A DNA stretch of 6,593 nucleotides, from the NCBI GenBank assembly GCA_016795255.1, contig JAEUIB010000710.1:1-6593 (forward strand). Direction: 5' to 3'. The DNA comes from Planctomycetota bacterium (GTDB lineage: Bacteria; Planctomycetota; B15-G4; JADJEK01). This document shows positions 1-4,945 of this stretch, in pieces. The first letter of the stretch is position 1. Each line of letters begins with the position of its first letter. Both the position numbers and the translations under genes were made by a program. The notes beneath the pieces are model-generated. The model was not told the DNA's origin, did not search any database, and worked only from the letters and a program-made list of their open reading frames with translations.

Positions 1-488
1 TCGAGCCGGGCGAGCGGCGCGGTCTCGTCGGCGCCGGTGGTCGCGTTGTCGGCGTACGCGTTCATGCTCGACACGAACGCGTAGGCGCCGACCTTGTCCT
101 TCAGCAGGGAACACGACGCCTTCATGTGCCGCGGCACGTGACCGCTGGTGTCGATGACCGCGTCGAACGAGCGGCCCTCGAGCGCCTTCAAACCGTCGCC
201 GACGTCGGGGTCGCGATCGCCGATCAGGTGCTCGAGTTCGGGGAACAGGTCGGCGTTGGTCTTGCCGCGCGTGAACAGCGTGACCTCGAAGCCACGGGCG
301 CGCGCGGCGTCGACGATCGCGGGGCCGGTGAAGTTCGTGCCGCCGAACACGAGCAGCGTCTTCCTGCGCAGGAACGGCAGCGACGCGCAGCCGCTGACCA
401 GCGGTGCGGCTGCGACCGCGAGCGCGTCACGCAGGAAGCGACGCCGGGACGAACACCGGGACGAGCGGGGATTCGACGGGGTCTTCAT
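1..488 (-). CDS. Tat-exported lipoprotein NAD(P)-dependent epimerase/reductase, SDR superfamily (N-terminal part)
   Basis: The gene starts at ATG 488-486 and runs off the left edge; 162 residues are visible. Residues 14-20 read SRRRFLR, matching the Tat consensus SRRxFLK. A hydrophobic stretch follows, then a lipobox ending VSGC (31-34), so Cys34 is the likely lipidation site. The mature part opens with a Rossmann nucleotide-binding turn (LLVFGGTNFTG, 45-55) and keeps later SDR landmarks: FTRG (72-75), VIDTSG (111-116) and FVSSMNAYAD (138-147). This pattern is typical of the atypical SDRs annotated as NAD-dependent epimerase/dehydratase. Tat export implies folding, probably with cofactor bound, before transport to the cell envelope. 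A Shine-Dalgarno-like AGGA lies about 8 nt upstream of the ATG. The gene is divergent from the FG-GAP gene at 622. Its substrate cannot be told. Family call firm; lipoprotein call good. Confidence 0.85.
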   Translation of the reverse strand, partial: MKTPSNPRSSRCSSRRRFLRDALAVAAAPLVSGCASLPFLRRKTLLVFGGTNFTGPAIVDAARARGFEVTLFTRGKTNADLFPELEHLIGDRDPDVGDGLKALEGRSFDAVIDTSGHVPRHMKASCSLLKDKVGAYAFVSSMNAYADNATTGADETAPLARL

Positions 489-621
489 GACCCCGTCCTA
501 CGCAGGGGCGGGCTCGAACGTGAGGCTCGCGTCGGGGATTTCGTTCGTGACGCCTTGCGGAGGACCGGGATGCAATGGCGGCTTCGACAACGGCATCGAC
601 GACCCCGTGGAGCAGGACGAC

Positions 622-2172
622 ATGACCAGGTCTTCCATCGTGATGTGTGCGGCGCTGTTGCTCCCGAGCGCGGGATTCGCAGGAGACTTCAACGGCGACG
701 GGTTCGACGATCTCGCGATCGGGGTGCCCTTCGAAGATGTCGGCTCGGAAGCCGACGCTGGTGCGGTGAACGTGCTGTACGGATCGGCTTCGTTCCTGAG
801 CGTGGCCGGGGACCAGTTCCTCACGCTGGCAGGGCTCGGGCTCGAGGTCCTCGGCACCGAGGAATTCGGATCGGCGTTGGCGACCGGCGATTTCAACGGC
901 GATGGCTTCGACGACCTCGCGATCGGCTGCCCTGGGGCGACGGTCGCTGGGCTCTTGGCCGCGGGGCGCGTGGTCGTCATCCACGGAGGTCCGGCCGGTC
1001 TCGATGGAAACGCGGTGTCGTCGTTCCACCAGAACACGCCGGGGGTCAAGGACGCCGTCGAGGTCAGTCCGCTCGATCCCGCGCGCAGCGACGAACGGTT
1101 CGGCACGACGCTGTGCGTGGGCGATTTCGACGGGAACGGTTGCGACGACCTCGTGATCGGCGTGCGCGAGGGCTTCGGCAGCGGCGCGAAGTACAAGCGC
1201 AATGCCGGGGCGGTGCACGTGCTGCGGGGCACCCCGACGGGACTGGTCGTGAAGGGCAACCAGCAATTCCACCTCGATGCGAAGGGCATTCCGGGCGTCG
1301 CCGACCCGTTCGCGAACTTCGGATCTGCGCTCGCGGCCGGCGATGTCGACGGCGACGGCTACGACGATCTGGCGGTCGGTGCTGCAGACCAGGTCGGCCT
1401 GTTCGCCGAGGGCTCGGTCACGCTGTTGCGCGGCCGCAAGAAGAAGGGCCTCACGCCGAAGGGCGCGCAGCGCGTCACCGAGCTCGACTGCGCGACCGAC
1501 GTCTACCCGTTCACGTTCTTCGCAGGTGAGCTCGCGCTCGGCGACCTGAACGGCGACGGTCGCGCCGACCTCGCGATCGGAGCCCGCGGCGCGAACGTCG
1601 GGATCACGCCCGCCGCCGGAGCGATTTACCTCCTGATGGGAACGCCGAAGGGCGTGGTGCCGAACGAGTGCTTGCGCATCACGGCCGGCACGATCGCGTT
1701 GCCGATCGCGGTCGACGGGGCGCGCGACGTCGGCGCGGTGCTGACGTTCGGCGATTTCAACGGCGACGGCAACGACGATCTCGCGATCGGAGCGACGCTC
1801 GCGACCGTGAACGGTTCCCTGTTCGCGGGACGCGTGCATCTCGTGCTCGGCGCGGAGTTCGCGGGACCGACGGCGGCCGCGACGCCGACGTTCGAGCAGG
1901 GCCTGCTCGGCATGCCCGACTCGGCGGAAGCCGGCGACCAGTTCGGCTCGTCGCTCGCGGCCGGCGACTTCGATGGTGACGGAAAGTCCGATCTCGCGAT
2001 CGGCGCGCCGTTCGAGGGCCAGGCGGTCGGCGGAGTCGGCACGATCGTCACGCTGCGCGGTCACACCAGTGGTCTGACGACCGTCAATGCGGCGCTGTGG
2101 ACCCAGGACACCGCGGGTGTTCTGGATACCGCGGAGGAAGGCGACGCGTTCGGATTCGCGCTGGGCTCGTGA
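622..2172 (+). CDS. Secreted FG-GAP repeat (integrin alpha-like beta-propeller) protein
   Basis: This is a 516-residue exported protein. A short signal peptide (residues 1-20, hydrophobic core around IVMCAALLL, likely cleavage after GFA) leads directly into the first calcium-loop motif GDFNGDGFDDLAIG. Seven such motifs start near residues 21, 89, 167, 240, 307, 377 and 448, a period of 67-78 residues. The Dx(D/N)GDG acidic loops resemble the calcium sites of integrin alpha propellers; the third has DFDGNG. FG motifs precede six of them (for example FGSALAT, FGSSLAA; degenerate before repeats 5 and 6), and the seventh, FGFALGS, is the C-terminus. I chose ATG 622 because it gives a signal peptide and has GGAG 9 nt upstream. 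The frame stays open back to 148, but the upstream part does not look like protein and overlaps the divergent gene. A role in adhesion, binding or cell-surface function is typical of the family; the ligand is unknown. No enzymatic domain is seen. Confidence 0.9.
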   Translation: MTRSSIVMCAALLLPSAGFAGDFNGDGFDDLAIGVPFEDVGSEADAGAVNVLYGSASFLSVAGDQFLTLAGLGLEVLGTEEFGSALATGDFNGDGFDDLAIGCPGATVAGLLAAGRVVVIHGGPAGLDGNAVSSFHQNTPGVKDAVEVSPLDPARSDERFGTTLCVGDFDGNGCDDLVIGVREGFGSGAKYKRNAGAVHVLRGTPTGLVVKGNQQFHLDAKGIPGVADPFANFGSALAAGDVDGDGYDDLAVGAADQVGLFAEGSVTLLRGRKKKGLTPKGAQRVTELDCATDVYPFTFFAGELALGDLNGDGRADLAIGARGANVGITPAAGAIYLLMGTPKGVVPNECLRITAGTIALPIAVDGARDVGAVLTFGDFNGDGNDDLAIGATLATVNGSLFAGRVHLVLGAEFAGPTAAATPTFEQGLLGMPDSAEAGDQFGSSLAAGDFDGDGKSDLAIGAPFEGQAVGGVGTIVTLRGHTSGLTTVNAALWTQDTAGVLDTAEEGDAFGFALGS

Positions 2173-2179
2173 ATCGACG

Positions 2180-2227
2180 CGCGGACCTCGACGACGAACC
2201 CTTGGGGTCCGTTCGTCGAGGTCCGCG
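2180..2227. terminator. Long hairpin between convergent genes, probable bidirectional terminator
   Basis: The left arm 2180-2199 and right arm 2211-2227 pair over 17 bp, with a 3-nt bulge in the left arm and an 11-nt loop. It begins 7 nt after the stop of the FG-GAP gene (2172) and ends 5 nt before the stop codon of the convergent pirin gene (2233-2235), the expected place for a shared terminator. There is no T-tract on either side, so it is not a textbook intrinsic terminator. Termination is inferred from position and stem strength. Confidence 0.6.
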
Positions 2228-2232
2228 AGCGA

Positions 2233-3096
2233 TCAGCCGGGCAGTCGTCCCATCCGACCGTGCTCGTAGTCGTCGAACGCCGCGGCGATCTCGGCCTTCG
2301 TGTTCATGACGAACGGGCCGTAGCCGGCGATCGGTTCGCGAATCGGCTCGCCGCCGAGGAACAGCGCCTTGGTGTCCGCGTCGGCCGTCAGCGTGATGCG
2401 CTGGACGTCGTGCGGCAGCAGCGCGAGCTCGCCCGCGCCGACCGTCACGCCGTCCGCGATGCGCAACGCGCCGTGCCGCACGAACACCGCCGCCGTGTGG
2501 CCGGCCGCGCGCGGCAGCGTCGCGGTCGCGTCGCGTGCGAACGACAGATCCCACAAGTCGACGGGCGTGAAGGTCTGTGCCGGTCCGCGTGCGCCGCCGA
2601 GCTCGCCGGCGATCACGCGGGCTTCGACGCCGGCCGCGAGAGCGACCGTCGGAATCGTCGTCGCGCGCAGCGTCTGGTAGCGCGGCGCCGTCTTCTTGTC
2701 CCGCGCCGGCAAGTTGACCCAGAGCTGCACCATCTCGACGACGCCGCCGCGCTTCGCGAACTCGCGCTCGTGGAACTCTTCATGCACGACGCCGGAGCCC
2801 GCCGTCATCCACTGGACGTCGCCGGGATGGATGACGCCGGAGCTGCCGCTCGAATCGCGGTGCGCGACGCTGCCCTGGTACGCGATCGTCACGGTCTCGA
2901 ACCCGCGGTGCGGATGTTCGCCGACGCCGGCGGGGACGTCGCGCGGTGGGAACTCGCGCGGCGCGGCGTAGTCGAACAGCAGGAACGGGCTGAGGTCGTG
3001 GCCGAGATCGGAGTACGAGAACATCGTCTTCACGAAGAACCCGTCGCCGACCCAATGTCGCGGGACGTCGCCGAGGATGCGCGGGGATGTGGTCAT
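2233..3096 (-). CDS. Pirin family protein (bicupin, quercetin 2,3-dioxygenase-like)
   Basis: This 287-residue protein has the usual pirin length and two-cupin organisation. The N-terminal cupin carries GEHPHRGFETVTI (59-71) and GVVHEEF (102-108). His61, His63, His105 and Glu107 correspond to the four metal ligands of human pirin and E. coli YhhW, so a mononuclear Fe-type site should be intact. The C-terminal pirin domain covers roughly 180-285, including the conserved GGEPIREPIAGYGPFVMNT stretch (248-266). Some bacterial pirins cleave the flavonol quercetin; others act as redox-sensitive regulators. The cytoplasmic substrate here is unknown. GGAG lies 7 nt before the ATG. The gene follows the isochorismatase-family gene on the same strand and is probably cotranscribed with it. 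In the frame suggested for the repaired upstream gene, that gene's TGA would overlap this ATG as ATGA, a classic coupling arrangement. Confidence 0.93.
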   Translation of the reverse strand: MTTSPRILGDVPRHWVGDGFFVKTMFSYSDLGHDLSPFLLFDYAAPREFPPRDVPAGVGEHPHRGFETVTIAYQGSVAHRDSSGSSGVIHPGDVQWMTAGSGVVHEEFHEREFAKRGGVVEMVQLWVNLPARDKKTAPRYQTLRATTIPTVALAAGVEARVIAGELGGARGPAQTFTPVDLWDLSFARDATATLPRAAGHTAAVFVRHGALRIADGVTVGAGELALLPHDVQRITLTADADTKALFLGGEPIREPIAGYGPFVMNTKAEIAAAFDDYEHGRMGRLPG

Positions 3097-3778
3097 GGAA
3101 GGACTCCGATCTGCGAATGCGGGATCTCGGGGGCCGTGAGGTCCAGCGCGAGCGAGCGGTCTGCGCGTCGTAGCTCGTCATCAAGTTCTTGTAGGCCGGC
3201 AAGTGGTTCGCGAGCAGCGTCGCGAGGCCTTGCATGTCGTTGCGCCAGTCGCGCTGGAGTTCGCACGCGACGGCGAACCAGTTCGTGATCTGCGCGCCGG
3301 CATGCGCCACGCGCATCAGCGCCGCGTCGCGCACCGAGTGGTTGAACGTGCCCGACGCGTCGGCGACGACGAAGACTTCGAAGCCCTCGGCCAGCGCCGA
3401 CAGCGCGGGGAACGCGACGCAGACGTCGGTGACGACGCCGGCGAGGATGAGCTGCTTGCGGCCCGTGGCCTTGATCGCCTTCACGAAATCCTCGTTGTCC
3501 CACGCGTTGATCTGGCCGGGCCGGGCGACGTACGGCGCGTTCGGGAAGCGCTCGACCAGCTCCGGCATCAGCGGGCCGTTCGGGCCGGTCTCGAAGCTCG
3601 TGGTCAGGATCGTCGGCAGCTTGAACAGCACGCCGATGTCGGCGAGCGCGAGCACGTTGTTGCGGAACTCGTCGGGCGGGTAGTCGCCGACCAAGGACAT
3701 CAGGCCGGACTGATGGTCGACGAGCAGCAGCACGGAGTCCTTGACCGACAGACGCGAGGGACGGGGGGACGACGACAT
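3093..3778 (-). CDS. Isochorismatase-family cysteine hydrolase, YcaC-like, with disrupted 3' end
   Basis: Residues 1-208 match the YcaC group almost end to end: LLLVDHQSGL (17-26), FETGPNGPLMPEL (62-74), ARPGQINAWDNEDFVKA (85-101), LAGVVTDVCVAFPALSAL (112-129), ASGTFNHSVR (141-150), ACELQRDWRND (171-181) and the terminal NLMTSYD (198-204). Asp21 and Cys120 are the expected catalytic acid and nucleophile; the basic triad member is less certain. The physiological substrate of YcaC proteins is not established. A strong Shine-Dalgarno (GGAGG, 3791-3787) sits 8 nt before ATG 3778. E. coli YcaC stops a few residues after NLMTSYD; here the frame stays open for 124 more residues, to 2780, overlapping pirin in another frame with arginine-rich, non-homologous sequence. 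A 1-nt (or 4-nt) length change near 3151-3158 would instead end the protein at TGA 3095-3093, about 229 residues. The coordinates given are that inferred form; as read, the unbroken frame is 3778-2780. Confidence 0.85.
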
Positions 3779-3819
3779 GGAAGATTCCTCCGAGGATTCG
3801 AACGGGTCACGAGGCCCGC

Positions 3820-3847
3820 TCGATAGCTCTCCGTCGAACGGTCACAA
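3820..3847 (-). promoter_or_regulatory. Weak candidate sigma70-type promoter for the hydrolase-pirin unit
   Basis: Reading the minus strand, TTGTGA (3847-3842) and TATCGA (3825-3820) lie 16 nt apart, about 40 nt upstream of the hydrolase start. The match to -35/-10 consensus is only partial, and the host's promoter consensus is unknown, so this is a low-confidence candidate. Confidence 0.2.
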
Positions 3848-3868
3848 GAACGCACACGCATGGACGTC

Positions 3869-3886
3869 GGTATCCCGGCGGATACC
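3869..3886. promoter_or_regulatory. Perfect palindrome, candidate operator of the HxlR regulator
   Basis: GGTATCC (3869-3875), CGGC, GGATACC (3880-3886) form a perfect 7-bp inverted repeat with a 4-nt spacer. It lies in the divergent intergenic region, 12 nt before the preferred HxlR start at 3899 and 90 nt upstream of the hydrolase start. HxlR proteins are dimeric winged-helix regulators that usually bind inverted repeats near their own gene and a divergent target. Function as an operator is inferred from symmetry and position only. Confidence 0.5.
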
Positions 3887-3898
3887 GTGACGCGCGCC

Positions 3899-4225
3899 AT
3901 GAAGCCAAAACGCGGACGCAAGGACGTCGGTTGCCCGGTCGAGTCGACGCTCGCGGTGTTGAACGGGCGCTGGAAAGTGCTCGTGCTGCACTACCTGCTG
4001 CAGGGCACGCAGCGGTTCAACGAGCTCGAGCGCCACTTGCACGGCATCACGCATCGGACGTTGACGCGCATGCTGCGCGAGCTCGAGCGCGACGGCATCG
4101 TCGCTCGCACCGTGTTCGCGCAAGTGCCTCCGCGCGTCGAGTACGCGCTGACCGACCGAGGCCGAAGTCTCGCGCCGGTCCTCGACGCGATGCACGCGTG
4201 GGGCGAGCGGAACGCGTCGGCGTGA
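3899..4225 (+). CDS. HxlR family winged-helix transcriptional regulator
   Basis: From ATG 3899 the protein has 108 residues, normal for the HxlR (YodB/HypR) family. Visible landmarks are the N-terminal GCPVESTL (11-18), NGRWKVLVLHYL (22-33), the recognition-helix region HRTLTRMLRELERDG (52-66), a wing ending VEYALTDRGRSLAPVL (80-95), and the C-terminal MHAWGER dimer helix. Cys12 is in the position of the conserved N-terminal cysteine that senses quinones, diamide or aldehydes in YodB-type members, so redox control is plausible. An in-frame ATG at 3860 would add 13 residues but place the 3869-3886 palindrome inside the gene and leaves more N-terminal sequence than is usual, so I prefer 3899. 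Neither start has a clear Shine-Dalgarno; GTG 3887 is a third option. The gene is divergent from the hydrolase-pirin unit, its most likely target. Confidence 0.92.
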   Translation: MKPKRGRKDVGCPVESTLAVLNGRWKVLVLHYLLQGTQRFNELERHLHGITHRTLTRMLRELERDGIVARTVFAQVPPRVEYALTDRGRSLAPVLDAMHAWGERNASA

Positions 4226-4239
4226 AATGGGTCAGGGGG
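4226..4239 (+). repeat. GGGTCAGGGGG repeat-like sequence directly after the HxlR stop
   Basis: The HxlR stop is followed at once by AATGGGTCAGGGGG. The next gene's stop (4737-4739) is followed by AAAGGGGTCAGCCCCC, the left half of the 4743-4782 palindrome. The two sequences occupy the same position relative to a stop codon and share the GGGTCAG core, so this one looks like a half or decayed copy. Its AGGGGG (4234-4239) also serves as the apparent Shine-Dalgarno of the gene at 4245. Confidence 0.4.
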
Positions 4240-4244
4240 TGTCG

Positions 4245-4739
4245 ATGACTCGCTTCGACGTCGGTGTGATCGGGACGGGCTTGCTCGCACTGCTCGTGCT
4301 GTCGGTGTGGGGCTGGCCATTTCCTTCATCGCGGGCGAGACCCTCGATGAGGCCGCTCGAACCGTCCCAGTGGACCTACGAACGCATCGAGAGTTACGAC
4401 TCGAACATGGGCCGACTCCGGCATGCCTCGGGTGTGGTGATCGAGTTCGACCACTGGTTCATGGCGGGGGACTGGACGGCGTTCACGAAGGAGCCCGAGC
4501 GAACGGTCACCACGCATAGCACCGTCGGAATCGGAACGTTGAAGTCCGCGACGATCCTCGACCACGAAGGCAAGCGCAGGTTCGTCGTTCATCTGAAACC
4601 GTGGCGCGCGCAGCACGCGTTGCTCGAGAACGAGAACTACGGGGCCAGAGAGAGCACGACGTTCCCGACAGAGGATGCGTTCGTCGACTTCATGGTGGCG
4701 AACCTGACGGAGATACGGAACGCGCTCGGTTTGCCGTGA
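4245..4739 (+). CDS. Hypothetical membrane-anchored or exported protein
   Basis: I do not recognise this 164-residue protein. Residues 6-24 form one hydrophobic segment (VGVIGTGLLALLVLSVWGW) without a positively charged run before it, beyond Arg3. It is either a signal anchor or an uncleaved signal peptide, placing residues 25-164 outside the cytoplasm. The soluble part is mixed and charged, contains no cysteine, and has an aromatic patch IEFDHWFMAGDWTAF (66-80). It looks like a small globular alpha/beta domain, ending in a helix rich in acidic and hydrophobic residues (EDAFVDFMVANLTEIRNAL). Start at 4245 is preferred over in-frame ATG 4227 because AGGGGG lies 5 nt upstream of 4245 and the longer form only adds MGQGVS. 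It begins 19 nt after the HxlR gene on the same strand and may be cotranscribed with it, but shows no obvious functional link. Coding is supported by a full-length open frame, plausible start and compact composition. Confidence 0.7.
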   Translation: MTRFDVGVIGTGLLALLVLSVWGWPFPSSRARPSMRPLEPSQWTYERIESYDSNMGRLRHASGVVIEFDHWFMAGDWTAFTKEPERTVTTHSTVGIGTLKSATILDHEGKRRFVVHLKPWRAQHALLENENYGARESTTFPTEDAFVDFMVANLTEIRNALGLP

Positions 4740-4742
4740 AAA

Positions 4743-4782
4743 GGGGTCAGCCCCCGTGCGCGATCGCACGGGGGCTGACCCC
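4743..4782. repeat. 18-bp perfect inverted repeat (GGGGTCAGCCCCC-type palindrome)
   Basis: Arms 4743-4760 and 4765-4782 are perfectly complementary over 18 bp around a 4-nt CGAT loop, giving a very stable GC-rich stem. It starts 3 nt after the stop of the hypothetical gene, so it could stabilise or end that transcript, although no T-tract follows. Such palindromes right after stop codons resemble REP-type dispersed elements; copy number in the genome cannot be seen from here. Confidence 0.65.
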
Positions 4783-4794
4783 GTTGCGCCGGAC

Positions 4795-4861
4795 GTCCCC
4801 GTCGCGGAGGCCTTGGCCCCGCGAACATGACGGGGACGGAGGCGCGTCTGTCCCCGTCATG
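4795..4861. repeat. Nested GTCCCCGTC / GACGGGGAC palindromes
   Basis: Three copies of one 9-nt motif lie here in alternating orientation: GTCCCCGTC at 4795-4803, GACGGGGAC at 4829-4837, and GTCCCCGTC again at 4851-4859. The second and third form a 15-bp stem (4826-4840 with 4847-4861, one G-T wobble, 6-nt loop). The first and second can instead enclose a smaller inner hairpin (CGCGG 4803-4807 with CCGCG 4819-4823, topped by GGC/GCC). The two foldings are mutually exclusive because both use the middle copy. Architecture is like paired REP elements; function is not known. Confidence 0.55.
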
Positions 4862-4945
4862 CGCGAGGCCCACGTGCTGCGGGGAGCGGACGCCGTGTTG
4901 GGTGTTCAGCGTTAGTGGCTGATCGAGCTGTCGACGATGTCTGCG

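Noticed and set aside
148..621. N-terminal extension of the FG-GAP frame upstream of 622
   Set aside because: The frame is open, but it overlaps the divergent Tat-lipoprotein gene, shows no domain, and would bury the signal peptide at residue 159.
575..625. 16-residue upstream reading frame whose TGA overlaps the FG-GAP ATG, with GGAGG at 559-563
   Set aside because: The composition is low-complexity (Ser, Thr, Ala) and the Shine-Dalgarno spacing of 11 nt is long. One overlap in GC-rich DNA is not enough to call a leader peptide.
427..2064. 545-residue open frame on the minus strand opposite the FG-GAP gene
   Set aside because: It is rich in arginine, glutamate and alanine, with periodic DREI/VAVEI echoes of the FG-GAP repeats read backwards. 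It is a shadow of a repetitive high-GC gene.
2260..3288. 342-residue plus-strand frame opposite pirin and the hydrolase
   Set aside because: It is a complement-strand shadow with arginine- and alanine-rich composition; both minus-strand genes have clear family motifs.
2780..3778. 332-residue hydrolase as a genuine protein with a long C-terminal extension
   Set aside because: The last 124 residues are the pirin coding sequence read in the wrong frame, arginine-rich and without family support; a lost stop is simpler.
4743..4782. Classical rho-independent terminator for the hypothetical gene
   Set aside because: The stem is strong but is followed by CCGTTGCGCC, not a T-tract, so it is listed as a repeat with possible transcript-end effect.
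4859..4915. Tiny frame of 18 codons after the palindrome cluster
   Set aside because: Its ATG lies in the palindrome arm and there is no ribosome binding site or recognisable product. I see nothing else in 4862-4945.
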